Shown in pieces: positions 25,836-34,506 of a stretch of 45,532 nt of DNA (position 1 is the first letter of the stretch; each line of letters begins with the position of its first letter). This DNA is from Legionella sp. (lineage in GTDB: Bacteria > Pseudomonadota > Gammaproteobacteria > Legionellales > Legionellaceae). Location of the stretch: contig PKDH01000052.1 in NCBI GenBank assembly GCA_002863045.1, positions 1 to 45,532 of the forward strand, given 5' to 3'. The notes below the pieces were generated by a model. That model searched no databases. It saw only the letters and a list, made by a program, of their open reading frames with translations, and had not been told where the DNA came from. Made by a program: the position numbers and the translations under genes.

Positions 25836-27131
25836 TTAAGTTAAATCTATCACTGATTCATTTTCTTCTGATAAAAAAGTTGCTTTAAGCGGCGAATGTG
25901 GTGAGCTAAATAGTCTGGAGCGCGACATCATCTGGGATTTTGTGGCCTGCTGTTTAGCAGGCGGCTCTGTACGCTTATCATCTTCTCTATCTCTTTTTAA
26001 CACAACTTGATTAGCGGCCAAACTTTGAAATGGTTGTAATTCATCTAGCCATTGAGTTATGTTTTTATTTTTTTGAATAAATTCAATAATTTTTTGGCGC
26101 ATTTCTGGTGCAATAGGCGTAGTATGACCCAGCTTTTGCCACTGTCGGCTTTGAGCTAATAAGATTTTTAAATTATCAACACTGCAAGCATCACTTTTAC
26201 TAAGCTCAATCAACTCTTTTGGTGTAAAATGAAAAATTTTTACTAATTTTTCAGCGCGCGTTAATAGCGATATTTTTTCTGTCCCATCTTTTTTAAGCGC
26301 TAAATCTTTAATATCCGCAAGTTTATAACAATGTTTTAATAAGATAGGTCCTTTAAGTAACAAAGTTCTTAAGTTGGTTACTTCGCCATACGATAAAATG
26401 GTAGCGAGCGACTCACCTTCAATTTCAAGTAACTTAAGAAATGTTTTATGGTCTCTTTCTAGACAACACAGTCGTTGTAATCTCTGTGCACCTTTTGAGG
26501 ACATCAAAACATCAACAATATCGAATAAATCAAACTCAAAATCGACAAATTTGCTCAAGGGAAATTCATTGATGTACCTTAAAATAGTACCTTTTTCATC
26601 ATGCCAATGTCCCTCATGCGATAAACGTTGGATAAGTTTATCTTTATCAAATTGGCGACATGAAGACTGATTGCTAATAAAAAACATCAATAAATGCAAA
26701 TGTGATTCACTTCCTTTAAGAAAAACTTTATATACTTGCGCTAAAGTAAATTCTTGCAGTAAATAATTCATAAACTCAGAATAATTTTGTAAAAGTATTT
26801 GAAATGGACGAGCTTTTTCTGTGCTAAGTCCTAGAGCGCGTGCATATTCAAAAAAATTAGCGTCATCTGGCAGATTGGCGTTTAAATCAGATGGATAGGT
26901 AGCGCTATGCTCTACAGCATCAAACATGTTAAACCACTCGCTTTCATTAAGACCTGATAGCTCATCATTATCATCAATAGCAGCCGTGGATGCATCTTCT
27001 AATAGCGGTATCTCATAAATTGCCTGCGCAAAATCATTTGGGTCTATAGGAATAATTTGAATGACAGTATCTGCGAAAAAACCGTTTTCACTATTTGGTG
27101 GATTTGGTAAATCTTTCATAAAATTGGGCAT
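25836..27131 (-). CDS. Helical-repeat protein with TAL-effector-like spacing; candidate nuclear effector
   Basis: I do not recognise this 431-residue protein as a known family member. It has no signal peptide or membrane span. Residues 1-100 are acidic and probably loose. Residues about 128-335 contain roughly six alpha-helical units starting near 128, 161, 200, 237, 269 and 302. Each has a hydrophobic or aromatic residue at position 1, often D, E or Q at 5, I, L or V at 6, a hydrophobic residue at 9 or 10, and leucines near 19-22. DIVDVLMSSKGAQRL and DIKDLALKKDGTEKI align with the TAL-like pattern DIVKIAGNxGGAQAL. Residues 379-398 hold a basic, bipartite-NLS-like patch (KRDREDDKR), and the C-terminus is acidic (SEENESVIDLT). 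A TATAAT box at 27141-27146 gives almost no leader, so ATG 27119 is an alternative start. The TAL-like reading is inference; a generic helical solenoid is possible. Confidence 0.7.
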   Translation of the reverse strand: MPNFMKDLPNPPNSENGFFADTVIQIIPIDPNDFAQAIYEIPLLEDASTAAIDDNDELSGLNESEWFNMFDAVEHSATYPSDLNANLPDDANFFEYARALGLSTEKARPFQILLQNYSEFMNYLLQEFTLAQVYKVFLKGSESHLHLLMFFISNQSSCRQFDKDKLIQRLSHEGHWHDEKGTILRYINEFPLSKFVDFEFDLFDIVDVLMSSKGAQRLQRLCCLERDHKTFLKLLEIEGESLATILSYGEVTNLRTLLLKGPILLKHCYKLADIKDLALKKDGTEKISLLTRAEKLVKIFHFTPKELIELSKSDACSVDNLKILLAQSRQWQKLGHTTPIAPEMRQKIIEFIQKNKNITQWLDELQPFQSLAANQVVLKRDREDDKRTEPPAKQQATKSQMMSRSRLFSSPHSPLKATFLSEENESVIDLT

Positions 27132-27140
27132 AGCATAAAC

Positions 27141-27146
27141 ATTATA
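27141..27146 (-). promoter_or_regulatory. -10 box for the helical-repeat protein gene
   Basis: A perfect TATAAT reads leftward 10-15 bases before the first ATG. The -35 region is weak (GTGCTA at 17-base spacing). Transcription from here would give a nearly leaderless mRNA. Confidence 0.4.
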
Positions 27147-27226
27147 AGCAAAAAGATTTATATTAGCACAATAAATATTTTAATAAAGACAGATGGCTTT
27201 AAAATTAACAATGTATTAAATTTGTT

Positions 27227-27255
27227 AAGCTGCTACTTTAGACAAGTAGCAGCTT
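27227..27255. terminator. Hairpin after the DUF4142 gene
   Basis: A perfect 12-bp stem, AAGCTGCTACTT with its complement around a 5-base loop, starts 5 bases past the stop of the DUF4142 gene. A run of six Ts follows on the plus strand; on the minus strand the tail is only moderately T-rich. It probably ends the DUF4142 message and may also block rightward transcription. Confidence 0.65.
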
Positions 27256-27260
27256 ATTTT

Positions 27261-27833
27261 TTAACGCATTTGACGCCAAATATGACGAGCTTGTTGTAAG
27301 TGACTTGCAACGTGCGCGCGCGTGTCGGTCAAGTGCGCTTTAACGCGTTGATTATCACTATGTGCAATTAAGTTATCAATGGTAGTTAAAGCTTTGCGAT
27401 GACCTTGAATCATGGCATTAATATAGGCACGATCAAACGCATGACCTGAAGCATGTTTTAACATATTTGCTTCTTGTTTGCCTTTATTTTCAAGGGTTCT
27501 AGCAACACTACCTTGCTCAGGTGTAATGCCTAAATGTCGGCTTAAACGCATGGTGTTGTTCAAATTTTGAGTATGGGCTTTTTCAAGCATTTGTGCGTAA
27601 TCACGTACCAAAGGATTCGACGATTTATTAAGCGCAATATGTGCAGCATTGATTTCATTTTGGTTAAGAACCACTAACACACCCAAAGCCTTAGCTGCAT
27701 TATGCACTTGTACTTGATTCATTGTCTGGGTTTGAGTATTCATGGTGTTATCAGCTGACCATGGCATGTACTGACAACCAGTGGTCAAAATACTTGCGCC
27801 GAACGCCCAGGGTAATAAACGGGTTAATTTCAT
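27261..27833 (-). CDS. DUF4142 family lipoprotein
   Basis: The 190-residue product has a signal peptide ending in a lipobox (LTTGC), followed by a four-helix domain with the DUF4142 pattern: LNQNEINAAHIALNKSSNP, VRDYAQMLEKAHTQN near the middle, and AYINAMIQGHRKAL near the end. The fold is ferritin-like, and members are found in the periplasm or outer membrane; their function is mostly unknown. AAAGGA lies ahead of the ATG. The gene stands alone with a strong hairpin after it. Confidence 0.85.
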   Translation of the reverse strand: MKLTRLLPWAFGASILTTGCQYMPWSADNTMNTQTQTMNQVQVHNAAKALGVLVVLNQNEINAAHIALNKSSNPLVRDYAQMLEKAHTQNLNNTMRLSRHLGITPEQGSVARTLENKGKQEANMLKHASGHAFDRAYINAMIQGHRKALTTIDNLIAHSDNQRVKAHLTDTRAHVASHLQQARHIWRQMR

Positions 27834-27916
27834 AAAATATCCTTTTGATTGATGTCAATTAAAATAAATTGGTCTGCGATAACTCGTTTTTAGTATAGTG
27901 TATAAACAATGAAATT

Positions 27917-28363
27917 TTATAAATTCCAACAAGTTGCATCTTGATTAGCTCCACTACTGTCAACTGCCGTTTTTTGATTGGCTTGATTTAAACTAAATGA
28001 TCGACATTTGGTATCTTTTGTTTGATTACCAATGGCTGTGGCAGTCAGGGTAAAAGTCGTGGCTGTTAAGTTAGACACGCTGATGCTATAAAGGTTTTGT
28101 TCAGAATTACGCGGATAACTTGGGCGTGCAGCGCACGTGGCGCTGTAACTGAAATTTTGGGCATAGCAACGCTCAAAAATAGTTTGGTCTTGCGTTAAAG
28201 CTGACATTGCATCCACGCGATTAGCACTTAAAATGTATTGTCGATAAGCCGGATAGGCAAAACTAATCAAAATACCCACAATCACCAACACGATTAAAAT
28301 TTCAATAAGCGTAAATCCTATTAAGTTTTGTCGACGATAAATAGGTTGATTACGTACTTGCAT
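27917..28363 (-). CDS. pilE: Type IV minor pilin PilE
   Basis: The 148-residue prepilin has the leader-peptidase site G/FTLIEILIV after an 18-residue leader and a long hydrophobic helix. The globular part has cysteines at about 71, 77, 121 and 146 that could form the pilin disulfides. It is last in the fimT-pilVWX-pilY1-pilE order known from Pseudomonas, where PilE is a minor pilin that helps prime pilus assembly. It is not the major pilin by position. Confidence 0.9.
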   Translation of the reverse strand: MQVRNQPIYRRQNLIGFTLIEILIVLVIVGILISFAYPAYRQYILSANRVDAMSALTQDQTIFERCYAQNFSYSATCAARPSYPRNSEQNLYSISVSNLTATTFTLTATAIGNQTKDTKCRSFSLNQANQKTAVDSSGANQDATCWNL

Positions 28364-28373
28364 TTTTGACTCC

Positions 28374-31300
28374 TTATTGGATTTGCCACCATGATCTAAT
28401 TTTAGGGCTAACTGTTGGGTTAATCACAGTGGATTGGTTACCTGTTGAATAGGTAAGTAATTTGACTTTATTACCATTGACATCAAGGCCTGGTAAAATT
28501 GTGGCACGCGAAGCAATACCTGCATCAGCTAAACCAATACCCACCGCATAACTACCATTGTAAGTATCTGCGACATTAATAATACCGTCATTACTAATAT
28601 CAAGTTGTGGATTAAAAAATCCACCACCAGTAATGTAATTAAGTTCTAAAAAGACCGAGGTAAAATTAGCTGTACAGATATTAAGGGGTGGTGTGATAAG
28701 GGTGGTTAATACCGCACCATTTAACAATTGCGGGCTGCCATTGATTCGTTGGCCACCCACTAATAGATCCGTATACCATCCCACTTGAGTGGCCCAACCT
28801 ATGTCATTATTTGTGCTTAAGATAATATCCTGATTCAACCCTGATACACCTAGCCCTATCAAGCTTAGAGTTTGGGATTGTAAGTCAGCTCGAGTAAACG
28901 TACGCGTACCAATAGGCTTATCCCATACGCCATAAATTGTTTGTGTTTGAGTATCAGTTAAGTCATTAACAGTTAAAAATTGACCAGTACCAAAGATAAC
29001 AAATAACCCTTGATAACGTGGATAAAGCGGATGCAAAGTCACAACTGGTGCGGTGGTAATAGGTTGAATAACGCCTGCTTTATCACGCGCTTTAAATAAT
29101 ACACGTGCTTGCCATTGCGAGGGAGTGCTACTGCTCACATCAATTGACCATAAATTACCTTGTAAATCTCCGGCATAGACTTGGGAAATACCTGCACCTG
29201 AAATGCCGTCTTTATTACCAAATGCTACGGAGGATAATCCTTGTGGTTTGTTCACATCGCACGTATTCGCTACCAGCGCACACAAATCCATTTTACGAAT
29301 AAGCGCACCAGTCTCAGGGTCAAGCGCGTATAAAACCGCTTTATTGTTGGCACTGTTATAACCATTACCAAAAAAAACCGCAAAGCGTTGTGTCGTGGTC
29401 GAGGTAGGGTTAATCGGCGCGATTTCAGGCTCACTATAAGTCAAACCCAAATCAGTTTCGGTATATTCCCACAAAATAGTACTGGCAAGATTATTTTCTG
29501 AATTAATCGCGGCAGGATTCGTTACATCAAGCGCGTAGATACTGTTTCCACCCCCGCTTTCACCACCAACAACAAGTGTATGCCAACTGCTGTCATTAAA
29601 TTGGACATCAGCTGCTTGAGGAGAGCCATCAACAAAGTAAAGATGGCTTTGATTGTAAGTAGTATCTGCAAGTGTTGAAAGATTATTAAATACTGCATTA
29701 GGGATAAAAGCAAAACGCTCTCTGCCCGTACTGGCATCAAAAGCATGTAACATACCATCATTTGCGCCCACATAGAGAACGCCTGGGCGGTTGGCTTGCG
29801 CTGTGACAAAATCACTATAGCCATTGATAGAAAAATAAGCGCTATTAGGCACCCCTACAAACACAGGATTGCTGTTAACAATATCGCCTAAAATATGCGA
29901 ACGATTACGCCACCTACCACCACGCCTAACTTCTTCGTTGGTGTTACCGCGCAGGTAATCTAATCGAGAACTACCTTGCGGGTTTAATTGTGCGCGTTGA
30001 GTAGAATCAATCCGCGGCCATGTAAAAGGCACACCACGCCCAGTATTACGATTAAAAGTAGGGTCCCATGTGGCTATTAAACGGTTATTAGACCAACCAG
30101 AGCCTGCAACCAAATTGTCTAAAAGACGACTTGCTGACCAAAGCGTTGTGACCGTCGGTGAACCTGATGAAGTATCCAAACTTTGAGCAACTAGATTACC
30201 TGTCCAATCTAAAAAAGGTGTGTCTTGTGAAGTAAAACTTGCTTGATAAGCAACATTACCTTGTTGTACGGGTATTGTGCCGACCGCCGCTGAAGTAATA
30301 CTTAATGACCCGCTTTGAACTGAAACTAAAATATTATTTAAATCATCCACCAAAGCTTCAGGGTCAGTAGCAGGATAATAGTCAATGGTGCCTCCTGCGA
30401 CCGCCATAGCTTTTAATGTTTGCGCTGCTTGTGGATTTAATAATGGATTAACACCTGCCCCAAGCCCCACAATAAACGTGTTGATACCGGCTTTGCGCAA
30501 ATTAGCAATCGCAGTGATGGTATCTCTGACGGCTTGATTGTTGGTGGTATTTAACGAGCCATCGGTATTAAAGGTTGCACTAACATTATATCCGGCTGCA
30601 GCAGCACTACCCAAAGGCGGCCAAGAGCGGTTATTTAGGTCAAGCGTCGGCAGACCATCTGAAATTAAAATGACATATTTTTTAGAAGTACATGCAGAGC
30701 CACTGCTTGAAGTACCTACGGTGTTTAAATAAGTTAAAGCGCGTGTCATAAGCCCGGCCATCGGCGACTGACCAGCCAATGCTTTAATTTCGTTACTCGA
30801 TGGGTTACTGGTTTCAGGTTTGAGGAAACTGGCAAACGTATTATTTGCATTTGTAATGCTATTGGCTGAAGGGTTTGCACCTAAGTCAGTCATTGGCACT
30901 ATAATATTGCCTGATGTTGCTGATTGACTACTGCCATAACCAAAACCACGCTGGGCATACATCACTTGATTTGAAAAAGGCACAAATCCGGCATTGGTAG
31001 GAGCGGTGCCAAAGCTGCCAGCAAATGAGGGTAAAACACTACGATAGCTTAAAAAAACATTATTGACATTGTAATTGGCAATACTGAAATTTGGTGGATA
31101 TGGCGTAGATGGGTTAGGTCCATTATAGGTAACAAAAACACTCGCAAGTGATCGGGCATACAAAATATCATTGATGTTAGCATCATCACTTGAGGCGCCA
31201 ATTTGCATGAAAGAACTAAAAAAAAGATTAGACGCACCATAGAGTGAGGCAATTGAACTACAGTTTTGATTTACCAGAGGCGATGCAAAAAGATAATAGT

Positions 31301-31850
31301 AACAAGGGTTGGTTACATAACGATTTCCATCAATTGGGTTATTGGTAAAATTAAAATTACTGTTAGTCGGCGACATATAGTACACCCAGGTATTATATAT
31401 AGTGGTGTTAGAAGTACTGTATGTTTCTAGCGCAAAGTCAGTGGTAGATAAATAAGCGTCTATAATTGCACCAATACCAGCTTTTGCCACATTGAGGCGA
31501 CTGTCGCTGTTATCAACAAGCTGGCCTAGCTGTGTGACGGTATAAGGCGCGATGTTTGAAGAATTAGCGCCTTGCACCGGAGGTGTAAAACCATTAGGTA
31601 CCGTATAGCTTACAGGTGAACTTGAGCTACTTAATGAACCAAGAGAAGTCGATAAAGCACCTGACCCTACCATGATAGCGCCACTTAAATTACCATCCAT
31701 TGATTGAGAGTTGGCCACCGCGATCAAAACTTTAGGACGCGCAGGATTAATTAATGCCAAAGGAATTTGCGATATAGGCAAAGTAACTGCTGCATGTATC
31801 ACAGGCATTACACTGCTTAGTACTAAGCTTAACCAACATAACTTACGCAT
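28374..31850 (-). CDS. pilY1: Pilus tip adhesin PilY1
   Basis: PilY1 sits at the pilus tip and acts in adhesion, calcium-controlled retraction and surface sensing. The 1158-residue product has a signal peptide, an N-terminal von Willebrand A-like region (KVLIAVANSQSMDGNLSG near 40, KYVILISDGLPTLDL near 395), and a C-terminal beta-propeller whose blades begin with GVLYVGANDGMLHAFDAST (about 682-700). Near the end LDISNDGIINVAD forms an EF-hand-like calcium loop. The first aspartate of the metal site DxSxS is replaced (ANSQS), so metal binding in that domain may be altered. It lies 11 bases from pilX. Confidence 0.93.
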   Translation of the reverse strand: MRKLCWLSLVLSSVMPVIHAAVTLPISQIPLALINPARPKVLIAVANSQSMDGNLSGAIMVGSGALSTSLGSLSSSSSPVSYTVPNGFTPPVQGANSSNIAPYTVTQLGQLVDNSDSRLNVAKAGIGAIIDAYLSTTDFALETYSTSNTTIYNTWVYYMSPTNSNFNFTNNPIDGNRYVTNPCYYYLFASPLVNQNCSSIASLYGASNLFFSSFMQIGASSDDANINDILYARSLASVFVTYNGPNPSTPYPPNFSIANYNVNNVFLSYRSVLPSFAGSFGTAPTNAGFVPFSNQVMYAQRGFGYGSSQSATSGNIIVPMTDLGANPSANSITNANNTFASFLKPETSNPSSNEIKALAGQSPMAGLMTRALTYLNTVGTSSSGSACTSKKYVILISDGLPTLDLNNRSWPPLGSAAAAGYNVSATFNTDGSLNTTNNQAVRDTITAIANLRKAGINTFIVGLGAGVNPLLNPQAAQTLKAMAVAGGTIDYYPATDPEALVDDLNNILVSVQSGSLSITSAAVGTIPVQQGNVAYQASFTSQDTPFLDWTGNLVAQSLDTSSGSPTVTTLWSASRLLDNLVAGSGWSNNRLIATWDPTFNRNTGRGVPFTWPRIDSTQRAQLNPQGSSRLDYLRGNTNEEVRRGGRWRNRSHILGDIVNSNPVFVGVPNSAYFSINGYSDFVTAQANRPGVLYVGANDGMLHAFDASTGRERFAFIPNAVFNNLSTLADTTYNQSHLYFVDGSPQAADVQFNDSSWHTLVVGGESGGGNSIYALDVTNPAAINSENNLASTILWEYTETDLGLTYSEPEIAPINPTSTTTQRFAVFFGNGYNSANNKAVLYALDPETGALIRKMDLCALVANTCDVNKPQGLSSVAFGNKDGISGAGISQVYAGDLQGNLWSIDVSSSTPSQWQARVLFKARDKAGVIQPITTAPVVTLHPLYPRYQGLFVIFGTGQFLTVNDLTDTQTQTIYGVWDKPIGTRTFTRADLQSQTLSLIGLGVSGLNQDIILSTNNDIGWATQVGWYTDLLVGGQRINGSPQLLNGAVLTTLITPPLNICTANFTSVFLELNYITGGGFFNPQLDISNDGIINVADTYNGSYAVGIGLADAGIASRATILPGLDVNGNKVKLLTYSTGNQSTVINPTVSPKIRSWWQIQ

Positions 31851-31861
31851 TATCTTATCCT

Positions 31862-32362
31862 TTAATTGTTAGGTACCACCAACGTACTTTGTAATAAAAT
31901 CGCCGCTCCGCCACTAACCCCCACCCCGCGAGCTGTTACTCGATACACAAAACTTGGTTTACTCATTGCCTGACCTGGCGGTGTTACTGAGGGCAGCTGT
32001 TCAATAATATAAGCTGCCTTAACGCTGGCACTGCTTTGATAAGCTTGGATTGCCGCATTACTACCCCAATTTATCGTCGTCCATAAAGGTGCATCGTTAG
32101 GCTTTAGGGTATAAAATCCTCGACTATTGGCCAAAAAATCATTGAGATTGTACTTGCCTGATATCACTTGATTCACACCCTGATAAAGTGCCGCTTCGGT
32201 GGTTTCAAACGAAACGAGTGCATCACCAGCATTGGTAGCAACACGCGTTAACATGCTGTTAAAAGAGGTTTCGCGTACGGCTAAAATGGTTAAAATTAAC
32301 ATTAATACAAGGGTAATAATTAACGTTGAACCTCGGTGTTTTGGCATATGGATTTTTTTCAT
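31862..32362 (-). CDS. pilX: Type IV minor pilin PilX
   Basis: The 166-residue product starts with a basic leader ending in G, then STLIITLVLMLILTILAV, the PilX-type hydrophobic helix. It lacks the glutamate at position 5 of mature pilins, as is usual for PilX and other tip-located pseudopilins. The start overlaps the pilW stop by 4 bases. PilX joins PilV, PilW and FimU in the priming complex with PilY1. Confidence 0.9.
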   Translation of the reverse strand: MKKIHMPKHRGSTLIITLVLMLILTILAVRETSFNSMLTRVATNAGDALVSFETTEAALYQGVNQVISGKYNLNDFLANSRGFYTLKPNDAPLWTTINWGSNAAIQAYQSSASVKAAYIIEQLPSVTPPGQAMSKPSFVYRVTARGVGVSGGAAILLQSTLVVPNN

Positions 32363-33408
32363 AATAAGGAATTTCTTAGATAAATCGTCATTTCATACAC
32401 ATGACGAAGTCGGTTATCACGCGGAATGGTATAAGTGGTATTAAGCATGTTAAATTGCGTTGGATTACTAGTATTACTACTACCTGAACCTGCCTGACCC
32501 CCTATTAAAAAACTTAGTTGCACTGAACTCACTTGACTCCAATCATTGACATTATTAGCCGTTACATATCGGTTGGTTGACCCAATTTTTATACCATATA
32601 GAACATGCATCATATCTATGCCAGGAATTAATGGCTCTGTTATCCAGCCGCTGCCATTATAAGTAGCTCTCATTAAAACACTTTGATTATTTTGACCTTG
32701 CGCGACAAAAAAAGCTGTTTGCACAATAGGAATAAATTGCGCCCCGATGGGAAAATCCACAGCTAGAGCATCACTTATATTGCCCATTGCACCGCCTGTA
32801 GCATGAGCGATGGTATTGCCTGAAACACCGGTGATTTTAAAAATACTCGCTTTCGCGCAATCAGAAATGGCACCATATTGACCACTTGCAACTCCGCTGG
32901 CGTTTTGTACGCTAAACGATACGCTGCCTGTGGGGATAGAGGTCACTGATATAGGAGATGCATTCACTAAGGGTCCTAGCACTACCAACACATCACTGCC
33001 TGACTCAACTTGACCCACTAAGCCACTTTCAAGAGCGGGTGTCCAAAGACCCGCTGAGCTTGCATTAGGCGCGTTAAAAGCGGTGAGATTGGTATTCGCA
33101 TTATAACCCATGACCATCGCCGCTTTGGTATTTAATGCACCAAGTGGTAATGCGGTGCTAGTGCCTAAATTTGACATGGCATTCACCACCGATGAACAAC
33201 CAAAAAACCCACTACCACGAATCAGCGGATTAACAAGTTCATGTAAAGCATTTTCCGCATTTAAAATCGCGCCCTGACCAACTCCTGTGCGATAAGTTTG
33301 AGTTTGTGCTAGATATAGCCCCAAAAACGCACTTATTAGAAACAAACCAATGGTCAAAGAAACCATCAATTCAATAAGCGACATACCTTTTATCAAATGA
33401 TATTTCAT
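32359..33408 (-). CDS. pilW: Type IV minor pilin PilW
   Basis: The 349-residue product has the prepilin site G/MSLIELMVSLTIGLF after an 8-residue leader. The large globular domain is typical of PilW. Overlaps of 4 bases with both pilV and pilX show a coupled operon. PilW connects the minor pilins to PilY1 in the tip complex. Confidence 0.9.
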   Translation of the reverse strand: MKYHLIKGMSLIELMVSLTIGLFLISAFLGLYLAQTQTYRTGVGQGAILNAENALHELVNPLIRGSGFFGCSSVVNAMSNLGTSTALPLGALNTKAAMVMGYNANTNLTAFNAPNASSAGLWTPALESGLVGQVESGSDVLVVLGPLVNASPISVTSIPTGSVSFSVQNASGVASGQYGAISDCAKASIFKITGVSGNTIAHATGGAMGNISDALAVDFPIGAQFIPIVQTAFFVAQGQNNQSVLMRATYNGSGWITEPLIPGIDMMHVLYGIKIGSTNRYVTANNVNDWSQVSSVQLSFLIGGQAGSGSSNTSNPTQFNMLNTTYTIPRDNRLRHVYEMTIYLRNSLL

Positions 33409-33920
33409 ATAAGTGTCTCAAGAGAATATTGCACCAAATTTGCATTAAGCGGTGAAACTGTACCAATTGCACCTAATTTGGTTTGAGCTGGACTATCATT
33501 CCATTGCACGGTAATGGTCACTGTCATCAAACCACTGTTGTTCACCGCGTTAATAGCAGCGGAGCCAGCTGGCAATAAACTCACATCTTGATTTAACCAA
33601 GAGACAATGTCATAACTTGCCAGTTGAGAGGCTGTACAAGGCGCATTGGCACAGTTGGTTGACATTGCCGGAACAACCGGTGTGCCGGCTGTAAGATTGC
33701 TAAAATTATATCGCCCATCAACCACTGCTTGTCGATTGGCTTTCATTTTATCTAGCATATTATAGACCACCTGTAGAGCCTGTTGCTTTAAATAACTGGA
33801 ACTATTGGCTTTGTGTGCTTGTAATAGCATAGCACTGATACCAAGCGTGCCTAGTGCCATAATGATCATGGTGACCAATACTTCTACCATGGCGAAGCCA
33901 TGTTGCGGTTTTATGAACAT
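33405..33920 (-). CDS. pilV: Type IV minor pilin PilV
   Basis: The 171-residue prepilin has the processing site G/FAMVEVLVTMIIMALGT after an 8-residue leader. The following segment AHKANSSSYLKQQALQVVYN fits PilV. Its ATG overlaps the end of the fimT-like gene by 10 bases. Confidence 0.9.
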   Translation of the reverse strand: MFIKPQHGFAMVEVLVTMIIMALGTLGISAMLLQAHKANSSSYLKQQALQVVYNMLDKMKANRQAVVDGRYNFSNLTAGTPVVPAMSTNCANAPCTASQLASYDIVSWLNQDVSLLPAGSAAINAVNNSGLMTVTITVQWNDSPAQTKLGAIGTVSPLNANLVQYSLETLI

Positions 33921-34477
33921 GAAATTGCTCCACCACTCCAGGCTGATTTTCCAAGCGTTGAACCGGCTTGAATAAAACCTGTAGCAAGTACTGTCACCGA
34001 ACCGGCATAAGCACCACCGCGGCTATCACAAACAGCAAAATTAGCTTGACTTGAAGCAAGACCTGTTGCTGAAAATGTTACATCGCTTACCCCAGGCGCT
34101 GAAATTTGTGGCCCGGATGTGGTGGTTTGGCTTTGCGAACTTTGTAGTAATACCGGCGTATTGCTTGCAGGTTGGGTAATAACAATCCAGCCATTACTCC
34201 AATTAGTACCGCAGCTGGTTGAATTAGCCGCACTATAAGGGCACATTTTGGTGCTGATATTTTGAGCCAATGCAGTTTCACGGGCATAGCTTAACCCATT
34301 GACCAAACCATCCACTTGCATAGAAATGCGCGCATTCATTAAAATCGTTTTAAACGAAGGTGTAACAAAAGCCAGGATAATACCCAAAATTGTTAGAGTA
34401 ATTAATAACTCAATTAAGGTAAAACCTCGGCGGTTTAGGTTAAAAAATTTGAAGCCAGTCCTTGTTGCTTCAACCAT
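33911..34477 (-). CDS. Type IV minor pilin FimT/FimU (GspH-like)
   Basis: The 188-residue product has a prepilin site G/FTLIELLITLTILGI after an 18-residue leader and the GspH/FimT domain pattern GLSYARETALAQN, with a C-terminal strand pair and cysteines. It is the first gene of the minor-pilin operon and starts 29 bases after the dotO stop on the same strand. FimT and FimU cannot be separated by eye: FimT-type minor pilins can bind DNA in competence, FimU primes pili. Confidence 0.88.
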   Translation of the reverse strand: MVEATRTGFKFFNLNRRGFTLIELLITLTILGIILAFVTPSFKTILMNARISMQVDGLVNGLSYARETALAQNISTKMCPYSAANSTSCGTNWSNGWIVITQPASNTPVLLQSSQSQTTTSGPQISAPGVSDVTFSATGLASSQANFAVCDSRGGAYAGSVTVLATGFIQAGSTLGKSAWSGGAISCS

Positions 34478-34506
34478 GTCAATATCCTATTGATCATTAA
34501 ATTATC

